Source: an uncultured Thalassolituus sp. (GTDB lineage: Bacteria > Pseudomonadota > Gammaproteobacteria > Pseudomonadales > Oceanobacteraceae). From it: a stretch of 64,000 nucleotides of DNA. Numbering within the stretch: position 1 is the first letter of the stretch; each line of letters opens with the position of its first letter. Below are positions 17,201-27,054 of the stretch, in pieces. The position numbers and the translations under genes were made by a program. Below the pieces are notes generated by a model that was not told the origin of the DNA, did no database searches, and saw only the letters and a list, made by a program, of their open reading frames with translations. The stretch is from contig NZ_CATMFB010000013.1 in the NCBI RefSeq assembly GCF_950066645.1, forward strand, positions 56,447 through 120,446, in the 5' to 3' direction.

Positions 17201-20200
17201 TCTGCGTCGTTCAGTGCGGCGCTGTCGTCCACACCGTCTCCGTTGGCGTCGGTTCCTCCGGTCTGGTCGACGTCGTAGGTATCGTCAATGCCGTCGCCAT
17301 CGGTATCGTTGCCTGAGACGCCCGCTTCAGCGCCATCAGGAATGCCGTCGTTATCGCTGTCAGGGTCTACGAAGTCCGCATTGCCATCGCCGTCGCTGTC
17401 AGGTGCAGCCACGTTGTCATCGATGCCGTCATTGTTCGCATCGGTACCTCCCGTCTGGTCTACATCGAACGCATCGTCGATGCCGTCACCGTCGGTGTCG
17501 TTGCCAGAGGCTCCGGCTTCCAGGTCATCAGGAATACCATCGTTATCGGCGTCGGGGTCTTGGGCATCGTTAATGCCGTCGCCGTCTGAATCGGCGCTGC
17601 CTTCAATGGTATCCGGTACACCGTCGCCATCTTCATCGTTGCTGGCATCCAGATAGTTCGGAATACCGTCGCCATCATCGTCGCCGGTTCCTTCAGTCTG
17701 GTCGTCGATACCATCGCCGTCAGAGTCGAGAATGACATTTACCTGAGTCGCAGCGGTGTTGTTATTGCCGGCCGCATCGGTGGCGACGGCACCGGCAATA
17801 TCCAGGCTGATGTTGCCATTTCCATCTGGGGTAATTTCAACCGTCCAGGTGTTGCCGTCGACCTGTGTGAATCCAGTGACGGTAGCGTTGGTGACACTGA
17901 CGTCCCCTGAGGTAAAGCCGTTTACGTCTTCGGTAAAGTCGACAGTGACGTTAAATGGCGCCGTAGAATTGATGGTTCCCGGTGCATTATTGATGCTGAC
18001 ACCCGGAGCGTCAGCATCGTAGACAACGGTTGCCTGCGTGGCCGCGGTGTTGTCGTTGGTCGCAGCGTCCTGAGCAACTGCAGCGGGGACATCGATCGCT
18101 ACATTGCCGTTGCCATCCGGTGTGATGGTTGCCGTGTAGGTATTGCCATCAACCGCAGTGAAATTACTCAGAGTGGCATTCGTTAGTGATACGTCGCCGC
18201 CATCGAACCCGGTGACGTCTTCACTGAATTCAAAGGTGACAGGGAAGGCGCCGTTGGTCGCGGCGGGTTCGCCCTGAATATCCACTGTCGGCGCAGTTGC
18301 ATCATAGGTCACGGCCACTTGCGATGCGGCGTTGTTGTCGTTTCCACCTGTGTCCTGAGCACTGGCGGATGGTACATCGATGGTCATGTTGCCGCTGCCA
18401 TCGGGTGTGATGGTGGCGGTGTAGGTATCACCATCGACGGCAGTAAAGTTGCTGATACTGGCATTGGTCAGGACAACATCACCGGCCGTGAAGCCACTGA
18501 CGGTCTCATCGAACTGGAAGGTCACCTGGTAAGGGCCATTTATAGCAGTGGGTGCTCCCTGAATTGCGACATCAGGGGCGGTGTTGTCGTAAACAACATT
18601 TACCTGGCTCGCGGCTGTATTAGGGTTGCCCGCCGCATCCTGTGCTGAAACGGCCGGCACATCAATAGAGATATCGCCGTTGCCATCCGGTGTTACGGTG
18701 GCGGTGTAGGTGTTGCCGTCGACGGCTGTGAAGTTACTCAATGTGGCGTTAGTCAGGCCGACATCGCCGGCGGCAAAACCGGTCACGTCCTCGCTAAATT
18801 CGAAGGTGATCGGGAATGCACCATTTGTTGCTGCTGGTGCGTCGTTGATACTGACGGTGGGTGCGGTTACGTCGTAGACGACGGTTGCCTGAGTCGCGGC
18901 GGTATTAACGTTTCCAGCCGCGTCAGTCGCAACGCCAGCGCCCACATTGATGGCAATATCGCCGTTGCCGTCCGGTGTGATGGTGGCCGTGTAGGTATTG
19001 CCATCAACCGCTGTGAAATTGCTCAGTGTGGCATTGGTCAGTGATACGTCAGTGCTATCGAAGCCAGTGACATCCTCGGTGAATTCAAAGGTGACAGGGA
19101 AGGCGCCGTTGGTCGCAGCTGGTTCGCCCTGAATATCAATACCTGGAGCGGTCCCATCAAATGTGGTGGTTGCCTGCGTCGCTGCCGTGTTGTCATTACC
19201 TGCTGCATCCTGGGCAACTGCCGAAGCAACATCAACAGTCACAGGGCCGTCGGCAATCGGTGTAATGGTTGCTGTGTAGGTGTTGCCATCGACTGTGGTG
19301 AAATTAGACAGCGTTGCATTATTCAGAGTGACATCAGCGCCAGTGAAGCCCGTTACGTCCTCTGTGAACTCAAAGGTGACGGTGTATGCGCTGTTGGTCA
19401 GCGCTGGTTCGCCCTGAATATCAACACCCGGTGCAGTCGTATCTATCGTCAACTCGTTCGTCGATGCATCGGCGGAACTGTTGCCTGCAGCATCCGTGCT
19501 GACGACAGCCACTTCGTTGGTGCCGTTCGTGTTGGGAGCAAAGGCGCCAGAATCAGGAGCAACAGCGCCGGTATCCAGACTCCAGGTGCCATCACCTTCT
19601 ACAACCCGACTGAACGTTGCACCACCGACGGTGATCGTTACCGTCGTGAAGGGCTCTGCCGTTCCGGTGATGACCGGCGTCGGATCATTGGTCAGTAATG
19701 AATCGACGGTGGGTGTCTGAGGGGGCGTATTGTCCTGCTTGGTTTTATTTGGGTTATCAAACACCAGATCCAGGTCGCCATCGAAGTCAAAATTACGGCC
19801 ACCTGCGGAGATAGAGAGCACGACAGGGATGATGTCGGTTGGGTTAAAGTCGATCTGCACAGCCAGGTTCTTATCTAACTCTGTTCCGTTCGCATCAGAA
19901 GTGAATTCGGTATTGCTGCCGTTGACTGTCACTTGAATATTACTGGGCGTTTCCCGCGTGTAGGCGGCCATGTCGTCAGAAACAACGATCAGGGTTTCAT
20001 CCGCTGCGTTGTCGATGTCTTTATAGACGGCAGAGGGAATAATCGTGATGCGCTCTTCAGAGCCCGTACCAAAGGTATTGGCAACGAAAAATTCATAGTT
20101 AACGGTGGCGAACACGATGCCGCTTGCTGTGCCGTATTCCACCCGGGCGCGGGCATCGTCATTGGCGGTGAAGAAATCTACCGTGGCGCCCGATGTAACA

Positions 20201-20406
20201 CTGACCACGCGTAATACGACATCGACCGACTGGCCATTAAGCTCCGCTACGTCTTCCCATAGGGCGGTTGTTCCTGCAGTACCGTTACCTGATACCGTGG
20301 GGTTGCCGTTAAACACCATGGGAGTGCCGGCGTAGGAATTAGGGGCAATCAGTAGCTGTAACGGGGCCAGTAGGGCGGTCAGAGTACAGATTTGCAGAGC
20401 TTTCAT
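14200..20406 (-). CDS. Giant adhesin-like surface protein: Ig-like repeats plus thrombospondin-type-3 stalk
   Basis: 2068 residues. Order: signal peptide (1-27, ending SYAG); an N-terminal domain with no clear family (about 28-230); an Ig-like unit (about 230-325, [20 protein letters not shown]); six tandem Ig-like units of about 95 residues (about 325-890), each with [10 protein letters not shown] and [15 protein letters not shown]; then over 1100 residues of Asp-rich thrombospondin type-3 repeats ([21 protein letters not shown]), expected to bind many Ca2+ ions and stiffen; finally a tail of polar GNGST, a hydrophobic run with one Cys, and RHRKRA, like a CTERM sorting signal. Likely exported and surface held, acting in adhesion or biofilm. 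The small barrel gene overlaps its stop. No type I secretion genes or RTX C-terminus are present, so it is not a standard RTX adhesin. Confidence 0.85.
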   Translation of the reverse strand: MKALQICTLTALLAPLQLLIAPNSYAGTPMVFNGNPTVSGNGTAGTTALWEDVAELNGQSVDVVLRVVSVTSGATVDFFTANDDARARVEYGTASGIVFATVNYEFFVANTFGTGSEERITIIPSAVYKDIDNAADETLIVVSDDMAAYTRETPSNIQVTVNGSNTEFTSDANGTELDKNLAVQIDFNPTDIIPVVLSISAGGRNFDFDGDLDLVFDNPNKTKQDNTPPQTPTVDSLLTNDPTPVITGTAEPFTTVTITVGGATFSRVVEGDGTWSLDTGAVAPDSGAFAPNTNGTNEVAVVSTDAAGNSSADASTNELTIDTTAPGVDIQGEPALTNSAYTVTFEFTEDVTGFTGADVTLNNATLSNFTTVDGNTYTATITPIADGPVTVDVASAVAQDAAGNDNTAATQATTTFDGTAPGIDIQGEPAATNGAFPVTFEFTEDVTGFDSTDVSLTNATLSNFTAVDGNTYTATITPDGNGDIAINVGAGVATDAAGNVNTAATQATVVYDVTAPTVSINDAPAATNGAFPITFEFSEDVTGFAAGDVGLTNATLSNFTAVDGNTYTATVTPDGNGDISIDVPAVSAQDAAGNPNTAASQVNVVYDNTAPDVAIQGAPTAINGPYQVTFQFDETVSGFTAGDVVLTNASISNFTAVDGDTYTATITPDGSGNMTIDVPSASAQDTGGNDNNAASQVAVTYDATAPTVDIQGEPAATNGAFPVTFEFSEDVTGFDGGDVSLTNATLSNFTAVDGNTYTATITPDGNGNVAIDVPAAVAQDAATNDNTAATQATVVYDADAPGVSINNAPGTINSTAPFNVTVDFTEDVNGFTSGDVSVTNATVTGFTQVDGNTWTVEITPDGNGNISLDIAGAVATDAAGNNNTAATQVNVILDSDGDGIDDQTEGTGDDDGDGIPNYLDASNDEDGDGVPDTIEGSADSDGDGINDAQDPDADNDGIPDDLEAGASGNDTDGDGIDDAFDVDQTGGTDANNDGIDDNVAAPDSDGDGNADFVDPDSDNDGIPDGAEAGVSGNDTDGDGIDDTYDVDQTGGTDANGDGVDDSAALNDADGDGIADTRDADSDNDGLPDALEGGLTGNDTDADGIDDAADVDQTGGTDANNDGIDDAYTAKDTDGDGIPDSQDGDSDADGVADQVEVGASGTDTDGDGIDDTYDVDQTGGTDANGDGVDDNVTPPDSDGDGVADYLDLDSDNDSVNDVDEAGLRDDNGDGKLDDGELPVLNEPDADNDGLPNRIDTDFNNDGTDDIDDGPASALDGDNDGRIDDDTDSDGDGIPDNNDGAAGQHGTLRDLDGDGIPNPIDPDDDNDGLSDAEEGTGDFDGDGIPDNADADSDNDGIPDWQEASGIAPTGNDADGDGIDDAYDVDITGGTDGNADGIDDSAQVAPDTDLDGDEDYRDTDSDGDGIPDSTEADTGTATGQDSDSDGIDDAYDTDTNGDTDSNNDGISDVDYVDTDNDGDPDARDTDSDNDTTGDAAEGTSDSDGDGLADFRDSSADEDGDGVPDVIEGSNDSDQDGTADAFDIDNDNDGIPDALESGLSGQDTDADGFDDAVDVDQTGGLDNNADGIDDQFQRPDTDGDGIPDSQDPDTDNDGIPDALEAGLTGIDTDADGIDDAFDVDQTGGTDANGDGIDDDATFPDTDGDGIPDFRDTDSDNDGVADALEGGASGTDSDQDGIDDAFDVDSTLGTDANGDGIDDAASPVDSDNDGTPDYLDLDSDNDGRPDISEAGINDANDDGLNDPGAPVITSEPDTDGDGIPDRIDTDSNNDGRNDIEDGPYSDFDTDGDGRIDITGDSDGDGIDDSVDGEPNGRGTELDSDGDGIVNSQDPDDDNDGISDLDEGNGDTDGDGVPDRLDRDSDNDGLTDSYEAGRQPSGVDSEGDGIDDAFDVDQQGGTDANGDGISDRFAPRDSDGDGIPDLYDTDSDNDGVPDVVEVGVVPLTGRDSDGDGIDDAYDVDQAGGNDADGDGVRDDRIRINDADGDGRPGYLDGDSDGDGLPDSAENTDFNGDGIPDFLQSQPNIETALQGNGSTPICWLLWIPMLMLTRHRKRA
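14290..17694 (-). repeat. Thrombospondin type-3 stalk coding repeats, duplicated as two large blocks
   Basis: The stalk contains a 64-residue (192-bp) unit starting near [14 protein letters not shown], seen back to back several times. It is also organised as two parallel blocks: block A about 15928-17694 and block B about 14290-15927. Both open with EGT(G/S)D(D/S)DGDG, both contain EDGDGVPD(T/V)IEGS, both run through 64-residue units, and both reach [15 protein letters not shown](F/S)NNDG and [20 protein letters not shown] in the same order. This shows an ancient block duplication on top of unit amplification. Confidence 0.85.
17736..19437 (-). repeat. Six tandem Ig-like coding repeats of about 285 bp
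   Basis: Six units begin AP(G/T/D)(V/I)xI near 19437, 19150, 18865, 18580, 18290 and 18010 (rounded) and share FEF(T/S)[33 protein letters not shown] and AQDAAGN. Some units, such as the second and fifth, are also very similar at DNA level over more than 150 bases. Such repeats can gain or lose units by recombination and are prone to assembly collapse. Confidence 0.85.
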
Positions 20407-20551
20407 GTTAGCTATTACCTGAGCGTAATGGTTGGTTTTTCCATACCTATACGCTCAGAGTAGTCACTTGGTTTTCCTCTGAGGTCATATTTTTGTAAGT
20501 TGCGGGAAAGTCAGGCCGGTGATGAGTAGAAAATTACATTCCGTAAAGAAA

Positions 20552-20580
20552 GCGATGGTTTTCTGACGGAAAATCATCGC
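20552..20580 (-). terminator. Hairpin downstream of the OmpA-family gene
   Basis: A 12-base-pair stem GCGATGGTTTTC/GAAAATCATCGC with one G-T pair and a 5-base loop, followed on the minus strand by GCTTTCTTTAC. It lies 14 bases after the OmpA-family stop and about 145 bases before the adhesin start. It could terminate or attenuate transcription between the two; the T tract is imperfect. Confidence 0.5.
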
Positions 20581-20594
20581 GTGAAGCAGTCATT

Positions 20595-21698
20595 TTACTG
20601 ACTGTCGGAGGCGAGAAAATGCAGCTCGACCCGACGGTTCTGAGCCCGGCCTTCAACCGTATTGTTGTCATATTTCGGCGCTGTTTCACCGTATCCACGA
20701 GCGATCAGATTGGCCGATTTCAGTCCTTTGCGGATCAGGTAGTTACGTACAGATTCGGCCCTTAACTGGCTGAGGCGCAGGTTGTATTGAGCCGAACCCC
20801 GATCGTCCGTGTGCGCCTGGATTTCAATCTTAAGCTCAGGGAATGGTCGCAGGTCAGACGCGATCCCATCGAGTATCGCTTTACTGTCCTCCGTCAGTCG
20901 GGCTGAGTTTGTTTCGAAGGTGATGCCGGTCAGAGCGAGATCAAATGGAGAGCAGCCAACGCTGTTGACCATCATTCCTGGCGGAGTATCCGGACATTGA
21001 TCTGACGCTGTAGCGACACCATCGTTGTCGTGATCTGGCGGAAGAATTATGACTTCTGGCTCGATGATGGGCACAGGTTGTTGTTCAATGGCAGGCTCCA
21101 CAACTACGGGCTCAGGGGCTGGCATGACTGTTGTCTGACGTTGCACTGGTGGGTGGCCAAAGCGGTAACCAAGGATGAGCTGGTATTGTGATATTCGCAG
21201 GTCGTCGTTAAATGCTTCGTTGCGGCTGGCCTGTATGCGTCCGAAAACGTTGGGTGAGAAAATAAAGTGCAGGCCGCCAATCAGTTCTATGCCTGTGGCA
21301 CTGCCGGGCAGATCGATACCACTTTCGGCAGGTTCCAGCGTCAGATGCTGTAAGCCAGCACCGAGGTAGGGCCGTAATCTGCCATCAGACAGATAGTAGT
21401 GGGCGGCAAGGCCCGCCCCGGAGATTTCCGGGCGGTTTTCGTCCTGGGTGATTGCAGGCATATCCAGACTGAGATTGAGTTCCAGTCGGGGGCGCAGCGT
21501 CCAGCCCGCGCTCAGGCTGTAGGTAAATCCGTGTCGGTAGTCCTCCGAGTTTTCCAACAAGCCATCGCGAATACCCGGGTCCGCTTCTTTCACACCGAGC
21601 ATCAGACTATCGGGCAGCAAAGGGCTGGCATGGCTGGATAATGATATTGAAAGTAGCGCTCCGAGCAGCAAGTGCCCTGGCTTAACACTATTGACCAT
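20595..21698 (-). CDS. OmpA-family outer-membrane protein with type-3 repeat linker
   Basis: 367 residues from the chosen start. Signal peptide ends SLSSHA. A beta-barrel of about 170 residues (SLSAGWTLRPRLELNLSLDM, ISQYQLILGYRFGHPP) is followed by a Pro-rich linker, one thrombospondin type-3 motif (DHDNDGVATASDQCPDTPPG with VGC), and an OmpA C-terminal peptidoglycan-binding domain (IQAHTDDRGSAQYNLRLSQLRAESV, ARGYGETAPKYDNNT, GRAQNRRVEL). It ties outer membrane to peptidoglycan. The start at 21698 is chosen for the signal peptide; 21779 is also open but overlaps the divergent pldA. Same strand and upstream of the adhesin, so probably part of one surface module. Confidence 0.9.
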   Translation of the reverse strand: MVNSVKPGHLLLGALLSISLSSHASPLLPDSLMLGVKEADPGIRDGLLENSEDYRHGFTYSLSAGWTLRPRLELNLSLDMPAITQDENRPEISGAGLAAHYYLSDGRLRPYLGAGLQHLTLEPAESGIDLPGSATGIELIGGLHFIFSPNVFGRIQASRNEAFNDDLRISQYQLILGYRFGHPPVQRQTTVMPAPEPVVVEPAIEQQPVPIIEPEVIILPPDHDNDGVATASDQCPDTPPGMMVNSVGCSPFDLALTGITFETNSARLTEDSKAILDGIASDLRPFPELKIEIQAHTDDRGSAQYNLRLSQLRAESVRNYLIRKGLKSANLIARGYGETAPKYDNNTVEGRAQNRRVELHFLASDSQ

Positions 21699-21768
21699 AG
21701 GAAGAGGTCCCCGGATTTCGTGATATCCTCTAAGCTTAGTAAGAATTTTCTGATTATCTAACTCCGGG

Positions 21769-22806
21769 ATGATGCCCATGCTGCCTCACTGGTTAACTCA
21801 TAGTTTTCTGGCTGTTCTGTTGATATATACGCCACTGGGTATGGCAATGGATTCAGATGCGGAAAACGCCCGCAAATCATCTCTTGTCCGTCAGAATATT
21901 CCGCCAGAAGTGAAAACGGAGACTGTAGAGATAGAAGTCATCTCTGATGAGGAGTTTCCCGAGGAGGCCCGCAAGCTGCCAGCGCTGATGGATAAAGTAC
22001 GGACCGAAATGCTTGCTTCTGAGAACCCTTACGTGCTGCTGCCCCATCGGCCGAATTATTTTCTTCCACTGACCTGGCAGGCGCGCCCGAGCGACAAAGA
22101 GCTTGAACGGGCACTGAACCAGTTTGCAGAAGATGATGTGCCTCTTGAGAACGGATACGATCATCTTGAGGCGGTCGTACAGCTCAGCCTGAAATATATT
22201 ATCGCTGAAGATGTCCTGGGCACCTTCAGCCGTATCGAACTGGGTTATACCAGCCGTTCATTCTGGCAGGTGTATAACGGTGATATTTCCAGGCCTTTTC
22301 GCGAGACCAATCACGAGCCCGAGTTGATGTTCAGCTGGATGCTGAAGAATAAACCGATTGATTACGTCCGCCTGTCTCTTAATCATCAGTCGAACGGTCA
22401 GACCAGCACATTATCACGAAGCTGGAACCGCATTATTGGTGAGGTGGCTTTTATTACCGGTTCTGGTGTCGTTAATACCAAGCTCTGGTGGCGAATTCCT
22501 GAAGGGAAAGAAGCCGATCCTGAAGACCCGAAAGACAACGATAATCCTGATATTGATGATTATCTCGGTTATGGCGAGTTTAACTACATCAAGGTGATGA
22601 ATAAGCATCAGCTTTCTCTCTTGCTCAGAAACAATATGGATTTTTCTGAAAATCGTGGCGCCATTGAGCTTGGCTACAGCTTTCCGCTGACCAAAAAAAT
22701 GAAGGGGTACGTGCAGTACTTTAATGGCTATGGTGAAAGCCTTATCGATTATGACCGTTATCAGGAGCGTATCGGTGTGGGCATTAAACTCAGCGACTGG
22801 TTCTGA
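21769..22806 (+). CDS. pldA: Outer-membrane phospholipase A
   Basis: 345 residues; a signal sequence (about 1-26) precedes an acidic N-terminal extension and a beta-barrel. The OMPLA active site is intact: LNHQSNGQTSTLSRSWNR gives His206, Ser208 and Asn220, matching H142, S144 and N156 of E. coli OMPLA in spacing. It hydrolyses misplaced phospholipids in the outer leaflet after Ca2+-dependent dimerisation and so maintains lipid asymmetry. The insert EGKEADPEDPKDNDNPDIDD near 250-270 is an acidic loop. ATGs at 21769, 21772 and 21778 are all possible starts. The stop overlaps the next ATG by one base. Confidence 0.93.
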   Translation: MMPMLPHWLTHSFLAVLLIYTPLGMAMDSDAENARKSSLVRQNIPPEVKTETVEIEVISDEEFPEEARKLPALMDKVRTEMLASENPYVLLPHRPNYFLPLTWQARPSDKELERALNQFAEDDVPLENGYDHLEAVVQLSLKYIIAEDVLGTFSRIELGYTSRSFWQVYNGDISRPFRETNHEPELMFSWMLKNKPIDYVRLSLNHQSNGQTSTLSRSWNRIIGEVAFITGSGVVNTKLWWRIPEGKEADPEDPKDNDNPDIDDYLGYGEFNYIKVMNKHQLSLLLRNNMDFSENRGAIELGYSFPLTKKMKGYVQYFNGYGESLIDYDRYQERIGVGIKLSDWF

Positions 22807-23915
22807 TGATTTTATTTGGTTTTATTGTTAACCCATTCGCAGGGTTGGGTGGGGCTGTCGGTCTGAAAGGCAGTGATGGGGTTGCAGAAGAGGCAATCGC
22901 CCGGGGAGCTGTTCCGAAAGCGAATGACAGAGCAAGGCTGGCACTGGAAATTCTCGTGCCGTATCGCGATAAATGTCGTTTTATTACCTGTGCGGGCGAT
23001 ATGGGAGAGCATCTTCTTCAGGCGCTCGGTTTTGATTTTGACCTGGTGCCCCACAAAGCCGCAGTGCCAAGTACCGCAGAGGATACGTTGACTGCCGCCG
23101 GGCAGATGATGGAGGCCCGGGCCGACCTGCTGATTTTTGCGGGTGGTGATGGAACCGCCAGAGACATCTGTCAGGTCATAGGTGAGAAAATTCCAGTACT
23201 GGGGATACCTGCCGGAGTAAAAATTCATTCAGGTGTGTATGGAGTAACACCAGCCGCAAGTGGGGAAGTCTTGCGCCAGCTCCTTGAAGGTGGGCTGGTA
23301 GATATCCGCGAGGCGGAAGTCCGTGACCTCGATGAGGAGGCATTCCGGCAGAACCTGGTTCGTGCCCGTCATTTCGGAGATATGCGGGTTCCTCAGGTCG
23401 GCCACTTTGTTCAGGCCGTCAAACAGGGTGGTGTTGAGTCTGAAGAAATGGTTCTGGCCGATATCTCGGCTCAGGTAGTCAGAGACATGGAAGATGACGT
23501 TCTGTATCTGATTGGTTCGGGCAAGACAACGCAGTCCATCATGGATGAATTAATGCTCGAAAATACGCTGCTGGGTGTGGATGCGGTATTTAACCGAGAT
23601 CTGATTGGTCAGGATCTTGCCGAGACTGATATCTGGGACTTGCTGCAAAAACATACCTCCTGCGTTGCCGTGGTCAGCATTATGGGTGGGCAAGGGCATG
23701 TCTTTGGTCGGGGAAATCAGCAGTTCAGTCCCCGGATTCTCAGACATCTGGGAAAGGACAACCTGCGAATTATTTCGACAAAAACAAAAATCACCGGTCT
23801 TAATGGGCGCCCGCTGATTATTGACAGTGGAGACCCCGATCTGGACCGGGAGTGGGGAGGGACACTCGAGATCATCACGGGTTATGATGATGCTCTTGTG
23901 TACCCTCTGGCGTAA
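22806..23915 (+). CDS. ATP-NAD kinase superfamily protein (COG3199-like)
   Basis: 369 residues. The NAD/diacylglycerol-kinase fold is marked by FIVNPFAGLGG at the start and the GGDGTARD motif near residues 113-120, followed by VLGIPAGVKIHSGVYGVTP. The length and the GVKIHSGV region match the COG3199/AcoX-like branch rather than classical NAD kinase. The substrate of this branch is not settled. Start codon overlaps the pldA stop (TGATG), implying translational coupling with an outer-membrane phospholipase. It converges with a chemoreceptor gene 2 bases downstream. Confidence 0.85.
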   Translation: MILFGFIVNPFAGLGGAVGLKGSDGVAEEAIARGAVPKANDRARLALEILVPYRDKCRFITCAGDMGEHLLQALGFDFDLVPHKAAVPSTAEDTLTAAGQMMEARADLLIFAGGDGTARDICQVIGEKIPVLGIPAGVKIHSGVYGVTPAASGEVLRQLLEGGLVDIREAEVRDLDEEAFRQNLVRARHFGDMRVPQVGHFVQAVKQGGVESEEMVLADISAQVVRDMEDDVLYLIGSGKTTQSIMDELMLENTLLGVDAVFNRDLIGQDLAETDIWDLLQKHTSCVAVVSIMGGQGHVFGRGNQQFSPRILRHLGKDNLRIISTKTKITGLNGRPLIIDSGDPDLDREWGGTLEIITGYDDALVYPLA

Positions 23916-23917
23916 TG

Positions 23918-25783
23918 TCAGGTACGGAAGCGCGTGACGATCTGAGTCAGGCCTTTTGCGAGCTGATTGAGCCCGCGACCTTCATCCGCTGCCTGGCGCG
24001 CCTGCGCTTCTGACGAATTGGCGAGCTCTGAAATTCTGACAATGTTCCGGTTAATTTCCTGACTGGCGATACTCTGTTGTTCAGCCGATGTTGCCACCTG
24101 GGTGTTCAGATCATTAATGCTGGTCATTGCCTGAAAAATCTTCTCGAGAATCTCCGCTGATTCCTGTGTTTTGCTGATGCCGGCCTGCGCCTGTTCCTGT
24201 GAGCGTTTTACAGTATCGACAACACCGGTAGTGCCGCGTTGGAAGCCCGCGATCGTTTTGCGGATGGATTCTGTAGATTCCTGCGTACGACTGGCCAGTG
24301 TTCGTACTTCATCTGCAACCACCGCAAAGCCGCGACCCTGTTCACCCGCGCGGGCTGCTTCAATGGCCGCATTCAGTGCCAACAGGTTGGTCTGCTCGGC
24401 AATGGCGCTGATGGTTTCCAGAATTTCACCGATGCTTTCGCTGTCTCGTTGTAACTGATTAATGGCGTCGGTGGTCGAAAGGATGTCTTTATTCAGTGAG
24501 TGAATAGCATCGCGGGCTTCCGAGGCGATGCGTTTGCCACTGTTAATATCTTTATGTACATCTGCGACCGACTGTGCCGCTTCAGTTGCGTGAGCTGCTA
24601 CGGAGCGGATCGTTTCTGACATTTCATTGATGGCGACGGCAGCATGTTCGATTTCTTTCTGCTGCTGTGCGCTGGCTTTTCCGACTTCTTCGGTCACGTC
24701 GGTTAGCGTCGCTGATGCTCCGGATACTGTACCGGCCGATTTTGCGACCTGATGAACGGTATCACGTAACGTGTTTATCAGGTTATCGAATGCGCCTGAG
24801 AGCACCCCAAGTTCATCCTGAGAGCGGTAATTGACCTGCTCGGTCAGATTCAGGTCTTCGGATATCTGCCGAACCTTCCGGGTGATCTGATCGAGTGGTC
24901 GGTAGATTGAACGGGATACGAGGTGCACTAAGGCGACAATACCGACGACTACTAATACGGTCGCCAGGGTCAGGGTTGTCATTGCCTGAGTGTATGCGCC
25001 ATCGACCGCTGCAATCAGGCTGGTTTCCATCTTATCGAGCGCTTCTTCGGTTTTATGCACACTGGAGCGCATTTCGCCTCTCAGCCCCTCATTTTCTGTC
25101 AGTCCGGCGCTGCGCTCAGCATCAGCCAGCGCGGTAAAGTCCTGCACGTAGCGTGACAAGAGAGGTTTCATATCGTCGAGGCTGAACAGGGTGAGGTAGG
25201 CTCTTAATGACTCTGCCTGATCTGCAAACTTCGCCAGATACTTGGGGTCATGGCGCAGCATAAAGTCTTTCTCATGGCGGCGTAGCATCAGAAGATGGTA
25301 CAAGAGCTCGTAGTCATTCTGGGCTTTGGCACTGTCTTCTATCTGGTGAACAGCTTCTCTGAGTGCACCGTAGAGCCCGGTTTGCGGAGTAAAGCCTATG
25401 GTTTCCCGGGTCTCCGCGAGTTGATTGAAATGCCCTTGATACTGGCTTAGTGCAGACGCCATCGCTTCGGTCTGAGCCGAGGGTAGCCCCTGATCAATCA
25501 GAGAAGCGTTCAGCGCTGTGAGGTCCGCCTTGAGCTGGGAAATCTGAGCGTTGAAGCGAGTTATGTATTTTTCGTCCAGCCTCGCCAGAAAGTCTTTTTC
25601 GTGGCGTCGTAACATGAGCATGTCGCGCTCACTTGCATAGACGATCAGCCGGGTTTCGCTCAGGGCCTGAAGGCGCCCTACCTGGGTGTAGGCAACGACG
25701 GCGGTGACCATGAGGCCAAGTATGATCACGGCAATGATCAGATTGTGCTTGGCGCGGATGTTGAAATTTCTGAGATCCAGCAC
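23918..25783 (-). CDS. Methyl-accepting chemotaxis protein with HBM sensor domain
   Basis: 621 residues. TM1 about 13-35; a periplasmic helical-bimodular (HBM) domain about 36-265 with the repeated motif [11 protein letters not shown] / [11 protein letters not shown] at the start of each half; TM2 about 268-292; HAMP (about 293-345, [19 protein letters not shown]); and the cytoplasmic signalling domain with hairpin [20 protein letters not shown] near 460-480. HBM receptors such as McpS of Pseudomonas putida sense TCA-cycle acids and related ligands; the ligand here is unknown. No CheB/CheR pentapeptide is visible at the C-terminus. Confidence 0.93.
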   Translation of the reverse strand: MLDLRNFNIRAKHNLIIAVIILGLMVTAVVAYTQVGRLQALSETRLIVYASERDMLMLRRHEKDFLARLDEKYITRFNAQISQLKADLTALNASLIDQGLPSAQTEAMASALSQYQGHFNQLAETRETIGFTPQTGLYGALREAVHQIEDSAKAQNDYELLYHLLMLRRHEKDFMLRHDPKYLAKFADQAESLRAYLTLFSLDDMKPLLSRYVQDFTALADAERSAGLTENEGLRGEMRSSVHKTEEALDKMETSLIAAVDGAYTQAMTTLTLATVLVVVGIVALVHLVSRSIYRPLDQITRKVRQISEDLNLTEQVNYRSQDELGVLSGAFDNLINTLRDTVHQVAKSAGTVSGASATLTDVTEEVGKASAQQQKEIEHAAVAINEMSETIRSVAAHATEAAQSVADVHKDINSGKRIASEARDAIHSLNKDILSTTDAINQLQRDSESIGEILETISAIAEQTNLLALNAAIEAARAGEQGRGFAVVADEVRTLASRTQESTESIRKTIAGFQRGTTGVVDTVKRSQEQAQAGISKTQESAEILEKIFQAMTSINDLNTQVATSAEQQSIASQEINRNIVRISELANSSEAQARQAADEGRGLNQLAKGLTQIVTRFRT

Positions 25784-25885
25784 GTCCGGACCCTCCAGTA
25801 ACAGCAGTTTGCTTTAAGACTAGCAGGCAAAATCTGTTCTGGTGGGCCAGGACTGTAAATGCTCCATTACTGGCTTCGATCTGAT

Positions 25886-26290
25886 TTACAGTTCGAAAGG
25901 GATATCAGGTTTTTTCTCTATCAACTCGATTTTGTAGCCATCCGGATCTTCGATAAATGCAATGACTGTTGTGCCTCCTTTGACAGGGCCAGCCTCCCGG
26001 GTAACCGTGCCCCCGGCTGCGCGGATAGCTTCACAGGTAGCGGCAGCATCGTCGACTTCGATGGCTATGTGTCCGTAGCCCGTGCCCAGGTCGTAGGTTG
26101 AGGTTCCCCAGTTATAGGTAAGCTCCAGAACAGCACCCTCTTTTTCGGGCTGGAAACCAACAAATGCCAGTGTGTACCTGTACTCTTCGTTGTCGCTTTT
26201 GCGCAGCAGTTGCATCCCCATCACTTCGGTATAGAAGCGGATCGAGCGATCAAGGTCGCCGACTCTGAGCATAGTGTGCAGTATTCTCAT
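25886..26290 (-). CDS. gloA: Lactoylglutathione lyase (glyoxalase I)
   Basis: 134 residues from ATG 26290, the usual bacterial length. It isomerises the hemithioacetal of methylglyoxal and glutathione. All four metal ligands of the Ni/Co-type E. coli enzyme sit at the same positions: His5, Glu56, His74 and Glu122. GGAGAG is about 8 bases before the ATG. The frame is open 129 bases further but that extension overlaps nth and is not conserved-looking. Located 37 bases after nth, probably co-transcribed. Confidence 0.96.
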   Translation of the reverse strand: MRILHTMLRVGDLDRSIRFYTEVMGMQLLRKSDNEEYRYTLAFVGFQPEKEGAVLELTYNWGTSTYDLGTGYGHIAIEVDDAAATCEAIRAAGGTVTREAGPVKGGTTVIAFIEDPDGYKIELIEKKPDIPFEL

Positions 26291-26327
26291 TCGGGTTCTC
26301 TCCACGGTTATCGCTTCAGACCGGGTG

Positions 26328-26963
26328 TCAGTCTGAGGTTTTTTGTCGGAATTCACACAGGTCTTCGATGATGCACGAACCGCACTTCGGCTTTCGCGCA
26401 ACACAGACGTAGCGTCCATGCAGAATCAGCCAGTGATGCGCGTCCATCAGGAATTCCTTTGGAACCAGACGGATCAGGCGTGCTTCTACTTCGTCTACGT
26501 TTTTTCCCGGGGCAATTTTCGTGCGGTTGGAGACTCTGAAAATATGAGTATCAACGGCCATCGCGATCTGCCTGAATGCCGTGTTCAGCACAACATTGGC
26601 TGTCTTTCTTCCGACTCCCGGCAGTGCCACGAGTTCATCCCTTGTCTCCGGAACTTCGCCACCGTGCCGCTCCAGTAACAGGCGGCTCATTTCAACAACG
26701 TTTTTGGCTTTGCTGTTGAAGAGCCCGATGGTCTTGATGTACTCCTTGAGGCCTTCTTCGCCGAGCGCCACCATCTGTTCGGGCGTGTTAGCCACAGGAA
26801 ACAGCTTGCGGGTCGCTTTATTGACACTGACATCGGTCGCCTGCGCTGACAGTGCGACAGCAACCAGCAGCTCATAAGGCGAACTGTATTCGAGTTCGGT
26901 CTCAGGGGTAGGGTTTTCGTTACGTAAGCGGGTGAAAATTTCAGTACGTTTTTCTTTGTTCAT
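26328..26963 (-). CDS. nth: Endonuclease III
   Basis: 211 residues. A bifunctional DNA glycosylase/AP lyase that removes oxidised pyrimidines in base-excision repair. Visible are the helix-hairpin-helix [12 protein letters not shown] with the catalytic Lys, the catalytic Asp in [11 protein letters not shown], and the C-terminal [4Fe-4S] loop C-x6-C-x2-C-x5-C ([17 protein letters not shown]). The cluster makes it a client of the suf pathway in this window. ATG at 26963; gloA follows. Confidence 0.97.
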   Translation of the reverse strand: MNKEKRTEIFTRLRNENPTPETELEYSSPYELLVAVALSAQATDVSVNKATRKLFPVANTPEQMVALGEEGLKEYIKTIGLFNSKAKNVVEMSRLLLERHGGEVPETRDELVALPGVGRKTANVVLNTAFRQIAMAVDTHIFRVSNRTKIAPGKNVDEVEARLIRLVPKEFLMDAHHWLILHGRYVCVARKPKCGSCIIEDLCEFRQKTSD

Positions 26964-27021
26964 GGCCGTGCTCTCTCATCTGCCTGCATGATAACAGACC
27001 AGGCTGCTGGCGTAAGAAAGC

Positions 27022-27054
27022 AAAAAGCCCAGCCTCCGGGGAGAGAGCTGGGCT
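27022..27054 (-). terminator. Strong minus-strand terminator in the dapD-nth gap
   Basis: On the minus strand, AGCCCAG...CTGGGCT encloses a 15-base loop and is followed by TTTTTG. It is over 290 bases after the dapD stop and after the separate dapD hairpin, and 60 bases before nth, so it ends a transcript that is neither gene. Confidence 0.75.

Noticed and set aside
15228..17573. Long open frames on the plus strand (263 and 248 residues) opposite the adhesin stalk
   Set aside because: They translate to Arg/Cys/His-rich low-complexity strings. They arise because the Asp-Gly-rich repeat codons leave no stops on the other strand. No ribosome sites or domains.
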